A program made the position numbers and the translations under genes. Under the pieces are notes generated by a model, which did no database searches, was not told where the DNA came from, and saw nothing but the letters and a program-made list of their open reading frames with translations. Of a stretch of 64,000 bases of DNA, positions 11,701-17,968 are shown piece by piece. Within the stretch, counting starts at the first letter, position 1; every line of letters begins with the position of its first letter. The stretch lies in assembly GCF_017982655.1 (NCBI RefSeq), contig NZ_JABXYX010000007.1:1-64000 (forward strand), given 5' to 3'. The DNA is from Brasilonema sp. CT11. Its GTDB lineage: Bacteria; Cyanobacteriota; Cyanobacteriia; Cyanobacteriales; Nostocaceae.

Positions 11701-12348
11701 GTGAGGTTGTGGGATGTCAGTACAGGTGAATGCCTCAGAACTTTTCAGGGACATAGTGATGCGGTCTGGTCAGTTGCCTTCAGTCCTCAAGGCACGACCT
11801 TAGTTAGTGGTGCTTGGGATAAAACGATCAGGTTGTGGGATGTCACCACAGGTAAATGCCTCAGAATTTTCCATGGACATATAAATTGGGTTTGGTCAGT
11901 TGCCTTTAGTCCTGATGGTGACACTGTGGCGAGTGCCAGTATAGATCACACAGTCAGGTTATGGAGTGCCAGCACAGGTGAATGCCTCAAAACTTTGCAG
12001 GGACATACAAATTGGGTACGATCAGTTGCCTTTAGTCCTGATGGTCAGATGCTAGCCAGTGGCAGTCATGACTCTACAGTCAAGTTATGGGATGTCAGCA
12101 CAGGTCAGTGCAAAAGAACTTTGCAGGGACATACAAGTTGGGTCTGGTCAACTGCCTTTAGTCCTGATCGTCAGACTCTGGCCAGTGGTAGCGAAGATGA
12201 GACAATTAAGCTTTGGCATTTAAGAACAGGCGAGTGCTTTAAAACTCTCAAAGCAGAAAAACCTTATGTGCGCATGAACATCACGGGGGTTACAGGTTTA
12301 ACTGAAGCGACTATTGCTACATTGAAAGCTCTGGGGGCAGTTGATTGA
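8788..12348 (+). CDS. NB-ARC/NACHT-type STAND ATPase with N-terminal HTH-like region and 14 WD40 repeats
   Basis: This 1186-aa protein has three parts. Residues 1-95 are basic and resemble a helix-turn-helix (TLEEMSTLSGLYSSTISKVL). The STAND NTPase spans about 105-440, with YGRTEEL, P-loop GMGGIGKT at 130-137, Walker B-like CLVILDN at 206-212 and a winged-helix end. From about residue 571 there are 14 WD40 repeats (14 LW motifs), enough for two seven-bladed propellers. A short tail GVTGLTEATIATLKALGAVD is typical of the family. Related bacterial STAND proteins are ligand-sensing switches, some acting in phage defence; the HTH end suggests DNA or adaptor binding, which is inference. About 16 residues near 405-420 come from an inserted repeat element (separate entry). 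The gene ends 13 bp from the convergent dioxygenase gene. Confidence 0.88.
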   Translation: MTLQNWKRKRGVALTNKGLQKLQDAKRKSETKENFGNSYTLEEMSTLSGLYSSTISKVLNREAGVDKKSIEKLFSVFSVKIDKIDYLNSKNHLDWGDATFTSVFYGRTEELTTLQEWILDERCRLVSLLGMGGIGKTALSVKLAQQIQQDFEYVIWRSLREAPPINTIVANLIQVLSDQQETENNLPENFSEKISRLVYYLQNNRCLVILDNVESILRSGSRAGQYREGYERYGELFRQLGEASHQSCLVLTSREIPKEVALLKGQKLPVRCLQLSGLKVDEGQEILKIKGLSAAEQEWKAIIKLYTGNPLALKIVATTIVDVFDGNVTDFLQQNTGVFGDIRDILDQQFERLSDLEKEIMYWLVINREPVSLSQLREDIVLPIPPQKLLEALESLVRRSLIEKATLREELRSTPTLVEKSAATFTLQPIVMEYVTQVLIELVCGEIETHNIDLFRCHALIKATAKDYVRETQIRLILQPVINGLLTVFRSKKNLVNQLTQILSRQREESPLEPGYTAGNVLNLLCHLETDLSGYDFSYLTVWQADLRCMKLHDVNFQNANLAKSIFAETFGGVLSVAFSPDGKLLAMGDTNGEIRLWQVADEKHILTCKDHTNWVVSLAFSSDGSTLASSSTDQTVRLWDVSTGQCLQTLQGHDNVWSVAFSPDGKMLASGCKDQTVRLWSVSTGECLRTFQGHSNWVLSIAFSPDGHTLVSSSGDHTIRLWDVNTGECKKTFRGHCGGVRSISLSPDGQTLASGSEDQTVRLWDVSTGECLKILQGHSNRVMSIAFRSQGDILASGSFDQTVKLWDVSTGECKRTFQGHSNFVWSIAFRTQGDIVASGSYDQTVKLWDVSTSECRRTFQGYSNQVTSVAFSPDSQMLTSGSVDHTVKLWDVNTGECKKTFRGHSNWVYLVAFSPQGNTLVSCSGDKTAKLWSVSTGLALRTLHGHSARIWSTSFSPNGQTLVSGSEDQTVRLWDVSTGECLRTFQGHSDAVWSVAFSPQGTTLVSGAWDKTIRLWDVTTGKCLRIFHGHINWVWSVAFSPDGDTVASASIDHTVRLWSASTGECLKTLQGHTNWVRSVAFSPDGQMLASGSHDSTVKLWDVSTGQCKRTLQGHTSWVWSTAFSPDRQTLASGSEDETIKLWHLRTGECFKTLKAEKPYVRMNITGVTGLTEATIATLKALGAVD
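9999..10046 (+). repeat. Short palindromic repeat captured in frame inside the WD40/NB-ARC gene
   Basis: A ~48-bp insert (CTACGCTGCGGGAAGAGCTT core) resembles the intergenic CTACGCTGCG/TTCGCTCTACG repeats of cyanobacteria. It encodes ATLREELRSTPTLVEK between SLIEK and SAATFTLQ. The EK codons appear on both sides, as if duplicated on insertion. Its length is a multiple of three, so the frame survives. Confidence 0.6.
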
Positions 12349-12359
12349 AAAAGCCCCCA
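12332..12359. terminator. Hairpin between convergent genes
   Basis: TGGGGGC and GCCCCCA form a 7-bp stem with a 14-nt loop that spans the stop codon of the WD40 gene and ends just before the stop of the dioxygenase gene. No T-run follows on either strand, so terminator function is only probable. Confidence 0.45.
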
Positions 12360-12361
12360 TA

Positions 12362-13162
12362 TCAAGCGCGTGGCCAAAGCTGAGGAAAAAGGTCACAATC
12401 TATAGGATCACCAGCGTGAAGGCGATGAATTGAGTTAACTTCTTTGACGCCAATCTTGTTGATATGAGTGATAAACGTATCGGGGCGAGGATCGTAAGTA
12501 ACACCATCACCAGCCCAACGGGTTACCAGCGCGCGACGTCGTGTACTAGTAGATGCATTGCCTGATGAAGCATGAATCGTGAGCGCATGATGCACTAAGC
12601 AGTCACCCGGAGCCATATTCCAAGAAAGCAATTCCAGCGATGCTGAGTGAGCTACTGCTTCCGCAAGGGCATCTTTTTGACGGAGCCACTTGCGCCATTG
12701 GTGCGAACCTTTGATGTACTGCACCCCACCAGTTTCTTTGGTAACAGGATCGAGGGCTACCCAGAGCGAACACATATTCCAGCCTTGTAAGGGCCAATCA
12801 GGGTGGTCGTTATGCCACAGAATAGGTTTTATATACCCAGGCTCTTTGACTAGCAGGTGGTCAAATAAAAAGTGGACTTTTTCTGCTTTGAGTATTTGTG
12901 CCGCGATTGCAGCTACAGGAGATTCAAAGACAAAAGCACGAAAATCGGCATTTCTAGTCCACATGAAAACATCCAGATGTAAGCGACCTCCCTGCGTCAC
13001 GTTTGTAGCTATTGGACCAGGGTTGGTCATATTCCAGTCAACTGCGGATCGCAGACGTTCCAACCATACATCTTCAAACAGACCTCTCAAGCAAACAACA
13101 CCATCTTGTTCAAAAGCTTCAATTTCTTGATTCGTGATTTTCGGTATTTTTGCTGAACTCAT
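12362..13162 (-). CDS. Phytanoyl-CoA dioxygenase (PhyH)-like Fe(II)/2-oxoglutarate oxygenase
   Basis: This 266-aa protein has the double-stranded beta-helix iron site: HND (H117, D119) in ILWHNDHPDWPL and a distal His in LTIHASSGN (H197). Arginines at 208-210 (STSTRRRALVTRW) are suited to bind 2-oxoglutarate. EAFEQDGVVCLRGLF near residue 15 is the usual N-terminal motif. Relatives hydroxylate lipids, amino acids or natural-product intermediates. It is the third gene of a minus-strand set with a 60-aa peptide (165 bp upstream) and a haem-oxygenase-like diiron protein, so I infer that it modifies a product of that pair. The substrate is unknown. Start chosen at MSSAKIP, where only a weak purine-rich site (AAAAGAAACG) precedes the ATG. 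Confidence 0.85.
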   Translation of the reverse strand: MSSAKIPKITNQEIEAFEQDGVVCLRGLFEDVWLERLRSAVDWNMTNPGPIATNVTQGGRLHLDVFMWTRNADFRAFVFESPVAAIAAQILKAEKVHFLFDHLLVKEPGYIKPILWHNDHPDWPLQGWNMCSLWVALDPVTKETGGVQYIKGSHQWRKWLRQKDALAEAVAHSASLELLSWNMAPGDCLVHHALTIHASSGNASTSTRRRALVTRWAGDGVTYDPRPDTFITHINKIGVKEVNSIHRLHAGDPIDCDLFPQLWPRA

Positions 13163-13327
13163 TTTCGTTTCTTTTAAAGTAAGTATCCAACTCAGCTAGA
13201 GCTCATTTCTGGTTTCAAAGTCGAAATTGTCCTCTTTAGGACATTGGCCTAAGTGACAGTTCCTCTTAAGGAGGAACTTCACTTAGATCAACTGTGAGCC
13301 ATTAAACGGATGGAGAACCCGAATATA

Positions 13328-13510
13328 TCAGAAAGAGCCTAACTGAGTGAGCAATCCAGGCTCGAATTCATTGACTAAAATGCCATCCAAATCAACTTCC
13401 ATGATATTCAAAACTTTGAGCAAATCTTCGACGTTGTTTTCAATAAGGCAGCTAGTAAAATCTTGCTGCAAAGATTGTTGTTCGATACTTGTAGTCGTTG
13501 TAGTTGTCAT
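13328..13510 (-). CDS. 60-aa peptide between two oxygenase genes (possible modified-peptide precursor or small partner)
   Basis: This is a small gene supported by a strong ribosome site (AAGGAG, 6 nt before ATG) and its place in the operon. The peptide starts MTTTTTTS, has an amphipathic helix (LIENNVEDLLKVLNIME) and ends in an acidic, hydrophobic tail (VDLDGILVNEFEPGLLTQL). It has one Cys, no double-glycine motif and no membrane segment. No family was recognised. The leader-like helix and distinct tail, flanked by a diiron oxidase and a 2-oxoglutarate oxygenase, fit a RiPP-type precursor. A regulatory or carrier role is equally possible from sequence alone. Confidence 0.65.
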   Translation of the reverse strand: MTTTTTTSIEQQSLQQDFTSCLIENNVEDLLKVLNIMEVDLDGILVNEFEPGLLTQLGSF

Positions 13511-13606
13511 TGTCTTCTCCTTGTAGTTGTCTCGGACAGTATGGTTAAAGGTACCTCAGACAAGTTGTCCTAGGTTTTCTGATCATTTTGTCGGCAGGTG
13601 ACAATA

Positions 13607-14464
13607 TCAAATACACATATTTGTATGTGTATGTAACTTTAAGGGTTCCAACACATTCTGAAGTTCTTCCTCTGATATACAGCCCTCCTTAGATGATCTC
13701 AAATACAGCAGTGCAGTTTCGTAACAAGCTGCAGCTACGCGGACACGCTTTTGGGGAGCAAGCCCCGCAACCATCTCAACCGTCTCCTCGACGTGTTCAA
13801 CGTCGCTGCCCACACTACTGTGTACCCGCAAACAGCGGGTAGCTTGGATGCCTAATGGAAGTTTAGCTTCGACCGCCTGGATATACTTTTCTCCGATGCC
13901 CATCGCTAGGCGTTCCATCGTATAGGAGTAGCCAACGCAACTTATTGGATCGGTCGCCTGCACACTCTGGGTAAAATAATTTACTAAAGACTTCGCTCCA
14001 GGAGGAATGAGCGCTTTCACTACAGCAAGGGCATCATATCCCATTGACTGGATATCAAGCAGGGCGAGTTGGTCATGACCCACTTCCTCTCTAACTTTCT
14101 GTGCAGCCCACTGCGCCAAACTCTCACAACCCACTGCTACAAAGCGCTCTCGCGCTTCCTCCATCAGGCGTGGAGTCGAGTGAGTCAGATGGTAAGAACT
14201 TGCGAGTTGCCATACCCAACGTCTGGGGGTTAAGACAGGTGGTCTGCGCTCGGACTTCACTGTATACCACGCATATGCGATCGCCTTATCTAAAAGCTTC
14301 TGGGTTTTAGCTATGCTGTCTGCGTCAATCATTTTTGGGGTCAAGGGATCGGCGCTCCCAGTAGAAGCGGGTCGATGCACCAAAGCGCGGTTGGCAGTCT
14401 CCACCGCTACTTCGTTAGGCATAATACACCCCGATTCAGTATGAATGAAAAACTCATTACGCAT
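13607..14464 (-). CDS. Haem-oxygenase-like diiron protein (TenA/PqqC/CADD-like; possibly DUF3865)
   Basis: This 285-aa all-helical protein carries the metal-ligand pattern of haem-oxygenase-fold diiron oxidases: EEVGHDQ (E126/E127, H130), a central Glu in YSYTMERLAMGIGEKY (E184) and SDVEHVEETVEMV (D221, H224, E227). From memory it resembles the cyanobacterial CADD-like DUF3865 group; that was not checked. Family members oxidise amino acids, fatty acids or their own side chains; CADD makes p-aminobenzoate from an internal Tyr. It is the first gene of the three-gene minus-strand operon. The start at MRNEFF is supported by its conservation in the broken second copy at 17388-17579, where the next internal Met is a Lys. 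Confidence 0.78.
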   Translation of the reverse strand: MRNEFFIHTESGCIMPNEVAVETANRALVHRPASTGSADPLTPKMIDADSIAKTQKLLDKAIAYAWYTVKSERRPPVLTPRRWVWQLASSYHLTHSTPRLMEEARERFVAVGCESLAQWAAQKVREEVGHDQLALLDIQSMGYDALAVVKALIPPGAKSLVNYFTQSVQATDPISCVGYSYTMERLAMGIGEKYIQAVEAKLPLGIQATRCLRVHSSVGSDVEHVEETVEMVAGLAPQKRVRVAAACYETALLYLRSSKEGCISEEELQNVLEPLKLHTHTNMCI

Positions 14465-14902
14465 GGTTCGTTTTGCATTCCCATATGTTTGAGCATCTTA
14501 ACCAGTGCCTCTGCTACCAAAAGATATGCAGATGCCTTGTTATGAGATGGTTTTTTGGGTAAATTCAACTCCTCATGCTGTATTCGCTTTTAGATGCTTC
14601 AATTTCGCATCCATAACCGGTAAAGTAAATCCTCAAATTTGATTATTTTATTATTCTTTAAAAAAAGAATAACATGGTAACGACATGATCTGACAAGTTA
14701 AAAAGATACAAAAAATAAAATGCCCCTCAACTAGCATGAGTAGGATTGCCTAAACCCTTCAAAATTGAGCTATTTGAGTTAATACCCTTTTGCTGTGACG
14801 ATTCTTTAAGCACGAACATGGGAAAAAAATATCCAACCTTGTTTCCCACCCTTCAAGTTTTTATTTGGATTATGCAGAGATTTTAATAACCCCTTGGCTG
14901 AT
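14465..14902. other. Upstream region of the diiron-protein gene, duplicated at 17580-17800
   Basis: About 240 bp upstream of the diiron gene match 17580-17800 closely, including the GCATCTTAACCAG and GGTAAATTCAACTCCTCATG stretches. So the duplicated unit covers promoter plus gene start. A small AT-rich hairpin (TTATTCTTTAAAAAAAGAATAA) lies near 14650. No gene is seen. Confidence 0.6.
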
Positions 14903-15031
14903 GCGATCGCCCAAGGCGTGCGCCCTACGCCCGAGGCACTTTGTGCCTCCCCTGAACGAAGTTCAGGGAACCAAGCGTTCGCGTAGCGTGTCCGCAGGAC
15001 TCAGCTTGGTTGGGCGTATACGGGCGATCGC
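14903..15031. repeat. GC-rich repeat element bounded by GCGATCGCCC / GGGCGATCGC
   Basis: A 129-bp element with 10-bp perfect inverted ends that contain HIP1. It has internal palindromes (GAGGCACTTTGTGCCTC, CCTGAACGAAGTTCAGG) and a GCGTTCGCGTAGCG core typical of cyanobacterial intergenic repeats. It does not code. Confidence 0.65.
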
Positions 15032-15102
15032 TATGGCTTTTTCCAAAACTCATGGGAAAAATTCAGTCCTGGATAGGCTTTGACATTTTTTGAAGATGTC
15101 TA

Positions 15103-15234
15103 ATACCAAGTTGCGTTCTGTTGTAGTAATTTGTGGTTAGGGGAGATTGCTTTGCTCCACTTCGTTTCGTATGCCCTCCGGGCACGCTGCGCTAACGCAA
15201 TGACAGATGCTACGGGGGAATTGCAACTTGGTAT
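15103..15234. mobile_element. MITE-like element with 12-bp perfect terminal inverted repeats
   Basis: ATACCAAGTTGC at 15103-15114 and GCAACTTGGTAT at 15223-15234 are exact inverted repeats bounding a 132-bp non-coding segment. Inside is a GGGCACGCTGCGCTAACG-type palindromic core. Size, termini and lack of coding capacity fit a miniature inverted-repeat element. Confidence 0.7.
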
Positions 15235-15604
15235 AAAACCATATAACGAAAGTTGAAAGGATAATACAGGAAATTGCAGGTAAATGCAGTACACTTTATA
15301 GATGATTCAGAAATTGCCTATAAAAATAGATATGTAACTGTCTGTAAAAATGGTGTACCAGAGTTACCTAAGATATGCTTTAATCCGCCAGAAGTACGTT
15401 CGGCTTCAAGCCGTGCCGAAGGCGTAAGTAATTAACACGATCTGCAAGGAATTGATTCACGAAGTGACAATAAAGATATTTTATGGCTCAAGTAAACCTT
15501 GTTGCCTAGATACTTCATATTGTTGTCATAATTGTGTTTTATATAATAATGCAGATTTTTGTTGTGTGTTCCAGAAGTTTGTGTAATACAACTAGATTTT
15601 TACC
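15235..15604. other. Intergenic region with a short palindromic core
   Basis: AT-rich with one GTTCGGCTTCAAGCCGTGCC-type palindromic repeat near 15400. No gene or RNA could be supported. It should contain the promoter of the 50-aa gene that follows. Confidence 0.35.
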
Positions 15605-15757
15605 ATGAATAAAAAATGGGCAGTCAAGCGAATCACCGTAAACTTGGCATTAAACGAGGCTTCCAAGCTAGAAAAGTATTGTGAGCAGACAGGGAGAGCA
15701 GCGACAGATGTAATTCGGGAACTGATTCGAGCGTTGCCGGTGACGACGTCTGACTAG
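15605..15757 (+). CDS. 50-aa ribbon-helix-helix-like small protein
   Basis: Reads MNKKWAVKRITVNLALNEA and continues SKLEKYCEQTGRAATDVIRE to an end at VTTSD. A beta-strand (RITVNL) followed by two helices with a TG turn and DVIRELI is the CopG/Arc-type pattern. It shares most of its core with the small gene at 16552-16731 (ITV.L...EAS.LEKYC.QTG.AATDVI.ELI), which supports both as real. RHH proteins bind DNA as dimers and are often antitoxins; no toxin partner is seen next to it. No clear ribosome site precedes the ATG. Confidence 0.6.
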   Translation: MNKKWAVKRITVNLALNEASKLEKYCEQTGRAATDVIRELIRALPVTTSD

Positions 15758-15968
15758 CATGAGCACTTGGTTTCTTTTTGATACTAATAGGCGATTTTTT
15801 CTCCATTGTGTTTTGGAGTTACAGGTGTTAAGGCGATTACAATCTGTAACTTTTACTTTTCTCTAGTGATTTACCAAACTAGCTTTAATATCAAGCCTGG
15901 TACGTAGCGGGTGCTCGTTAAGCATTGAAGAAAGCACTTGTATTGCTTCCCCTGTTCAGGCGCTTGTG

Positions 15969-16139
15969 CTACAACGGGGGGTACCCCCCTATGGCGCTCC
16001 GCCACGCCTTACGGTGAGTCCAGCGCTGCGGGAGGGTCTCCCTCCGCAGGCGACTGGCGAACCCGGAGGGCTATCGGGGTTCGGCAGTAGCTCCTGGGGG
16101 AAACCCTCATCAAGGACTGGCTCCCCAAGACCCTTACGG
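15969..16139. repeat. GC-rich dispersed repeat block, partial inverted copy at 59415-59465
   Basis: It contains CACGCCTTACGGTGAGTCCA and CTGCGGGAGGGTCTCCCTCC, unlike the AT-rich surroundings. The CGCCACGCCTTACGGTGAGTCCAGCGC core recurs inverted near 59430 upstream of the TonB receptor gene. Non-coding; a dispersed palindromic repeat. Confidence 0.6.
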
Positions 16140-16190
16140 GTTCGGCAGTTACTTCACTTGGGGTCTGCCCAAGTGAAGTAACTGCCGAAC
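16140..16190. repeat. 23-bp perfect inverted repeat, 5-nt loop
   Basis: The left arm at 16140-16162 begins GTTCGGCAGTTACTTC. The right arm at 16168-16190 is its exact complement, and the loop is GTCTG. This is a very stable hairpin in a non-coding repeat block, without a T-run, so probably a repeat or cruciform element and not a terminator. Confidence 0.85.
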
Positions 16191-16250
16191 CGCGCTACCT
16201 CACCGCAACGCACTGGCTCCCCTTGGTAAGCGCCCCCAGCTTTCTTAGGA

Positions 16251-16393
16251 GTCCGGTTGATTAGTTGTTATTAGGAGGTTCTGTGCAAAAACCTTAAAAC
16301 CCTCTCCCTGGTGCGCCTTGCGCCGTTCGGCTGAGATCACGGCCGAAGCCCTGCACCGAGTGCAGCCTGAATGATATAAGTCTTTAACCGGAC
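16251..16393. other. Possible structured non-coding segment closed by GTCCGGTT/AACCGGAC
   Basis: An 8-bp perfect long-range stem encloses several local hairpins (GCGCCTTGCGC, TTCGGC...GCCGAA, CTGCACCGAGTGCAG). It may be a folded RNA or a composite of palindromic repeats. No gene follows in either direction within a riboswitch-like distance. Confidence 0.35.
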
Positions 16394-16551
16394 ACGATAT
16401 GACGGGTTGCTTGCAGAAAAAATCTTGTTCTCCCCCAGCTTGTGTGCTTACCTTAACCTGGCAATTTTGGGTTGGTCGAGAACTAGATCGTATATCTGAG
16501 CTACAACCGTTCTAAACGCTAACGTTTTAGAGTTGCCGTGAAAAGTTAGAT

Positions 16552-16731
16552 TCAGGATAACTTTTGAATAAGCTCCAGAATCACATCTGTAGCTGCTTTG
16601 CCTGTCTGGTTGCAATACTTTTCTAGCACTGAAGCTTCAGTTGGTGTCAAGTCTACAGTGATTTCTTTTACTGCTGGTTTTTGGCTGAGGGTTGTAAAAC
16701 CGGGAAATGTATAGGCGGCTGGCTCGTTCAT
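16552..16731 (-). CDS. 59-aa ribbon-helix-helix-like small protein
   Basis: A short N-terminal arm (MNEPAAYTFPGFTTL) is followed by EITVDLTPTEASVLEKYCNQ and TGKAATDVILELIQKLS. The core matches the 50-aa protein at 15605-15757. The ATG at 16731 is preferred to one 54 bp upstream because the extra residues have no relative and neither has a good ribosome site. A DNA-binding role is inferred from the fold pattern only. Confidence 0.6.
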   Translation of the reverse strand: MNEPAAYTFPGFTTLSQKPAVKEITVDLTPTEASVLEKYCNQTGKAATDVILELIQKLS

Positions 16732-17387
16732 TATTTCTATATTTTTATTAAGATGACTTAATAAATATTGGCAACCACAAACCATTTTTGCCAGCGAAAA
16801 TCTACATTTTGAGATTGAATTTAACTTATATGGCGCTTCTCGTTTGTAATGAAGTACAGATTTATTTGTGTAGCCAACAAAGTTGCTTACCTGAGTTATT
16901 TACGTATTTTTTTTACTCGAAATAAAACGCTTATCTACTCTGGTACTGAATTGTAGTTTTCCTGTGTTTGTATGAAACCACCCTGCTTTGCTAGGAAGGG
17001 ATACAAGTAAAGGAACAAGACAAATAGCACTCCATATTTTTCTTTAAAAAATAAGCACACAAAATGGCTAGATCTTTGAATACGCATGTTTTTTTATACT
17101 ATTTTTTAATTCACTACATATAAAAACTTCTTTGACTTGAAATTTATAATTTCAAGTCAAAGAAGGACAAGCAATCAGTTCCAGATATAGAGAACACAAG
17201 TATTAAATACTACATTCTAAGTTTTCATGCTGTGCCAAAAAACTTTACAGTTTTATTTAAGTTTATTCTTAACTTCCTGATTTTCACTTGCTTAAAGTTT
17301 GAAAAAATGCATTCTAAAGCTACTCCCTTCCCGCCCAAAAAATACCTAATTTAACGTTTGCCCAAGCCAAGTACCGCAGGCATACGC
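16732..17387. other. AT-rich intergenic region containing a long palindrome
   Basis: About 650 bp without a supported gene. The one clear structure is the 17-bp inverted repeat at 17128-17164. Otherwise it looks like decayed DNA between a small gene and the broken diiron-gene copy. Confidence 0.4.
17128..17164. repeat. 17-bp perfect palindrome with 3-nt loop
   Basis: TTCTTTGACTTGAAATT, loop TAT, then the exact complement. It stands alone in AT-rich DNA with no T-run and no adjacent gene end. Confidence 0.8.
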
Positions 17388-17800
17388 TCATGCTGATGCC
17401 CTATCTAAAAGCTTCTGGGTTTTCGCTACTGTGTCTGCATCTATCGTCTTTTGGGTGAAGGAATCCCCGCCTCCCGCAGGTTTGGGTTGATGCACCCAAG
17501 TACGGTTGCTAGTTTCCACCCCTACTTCACCAGGCTTAATACACCCCGATTCAGTATCAATGAAAAACTCATTATGCATGATTGGTTTTGCATTTCCATA
17601 TGTTCGATGAGCATCTTAACCAGCGCCTCTGCTAGCAAAAGATATGCAAATGGCTTGCTTTAAGATGGCTTTTTGGGTAAATTCAACTCCTCATGCCGTA
17701 TTCGCTTTTGGATGCTTCAATTTTGCATCCATAGCGAGCAAAGTCAATCCACAAATTAGATTATTCTCTAAATAAATAATAACAGAATAACAGCATCATT
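17388..17800 (-). pseudogene. Truncated second copy of the diiron-protein gene and its upstream region
   Basis: From 17579 down to 17388 the frame reads MHNEFFIDTESGCIKPGEVG and on to KTQKLLDRASA, then stop. It matches residues 1-62 of the 285-aa diiron protein with conserved changes. Homology continues through the upstream region to about 17800, directly abutting the right ~160-bp repeat. The catalytic helices are absent, so it is a non-functional relic of a duplication. Confidence 0.8.
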
Positions 17801-17843
17801 TGTGAAGGATTTTGCTAAAAATTGTCTCTGTGGTTTCACTCAT
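17796..17843 (-). pseudogene. HIT gene 5' stub
   Basis: Reads MSETTETIFSKILHK then stop. The first 12 residues match the intact HIT protein ([12 protein letters not shown]). This is the HIT half of the right direct repeat. Confidence 0.8.
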
Positions 17844-17968
17844 GCCGATTTACCTGTTGATCTGCTAGAGATTCTATAGGTTTAGTATTCTTGATCAAAT
17901 ATTCAGCACATGCTTGCCAGAGTTTGGAGTGGATCAATTGTCGGCATCGACGCTGTAAAAGTGGGCGT
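17809..17968. repeat. Right copy of ~160-bp direct repeat (HIT start, spacer, comM start)
   Basis: It aligns with 8561-8722. Here comM is intact and HIT is a stub. The spacing between the two start codons (66 bp) gives the likely original divergent arrangement. Confidence 0.85.

Noticed and set aside
15966-16181. Plus-strand frame in the GC-rich repeat block
   Set aside because: Its residues are translation of palindromic repeats; no independent support.
16311-16375. TPP-riboswitch-like motif (CTGAGATCAC within paired flanks)
   Set aside because: The second conserved half (ACCC...GAACCTGAT...) is missing, and no thiamine gene follows. The segment matches palindromic repeat DNA better.
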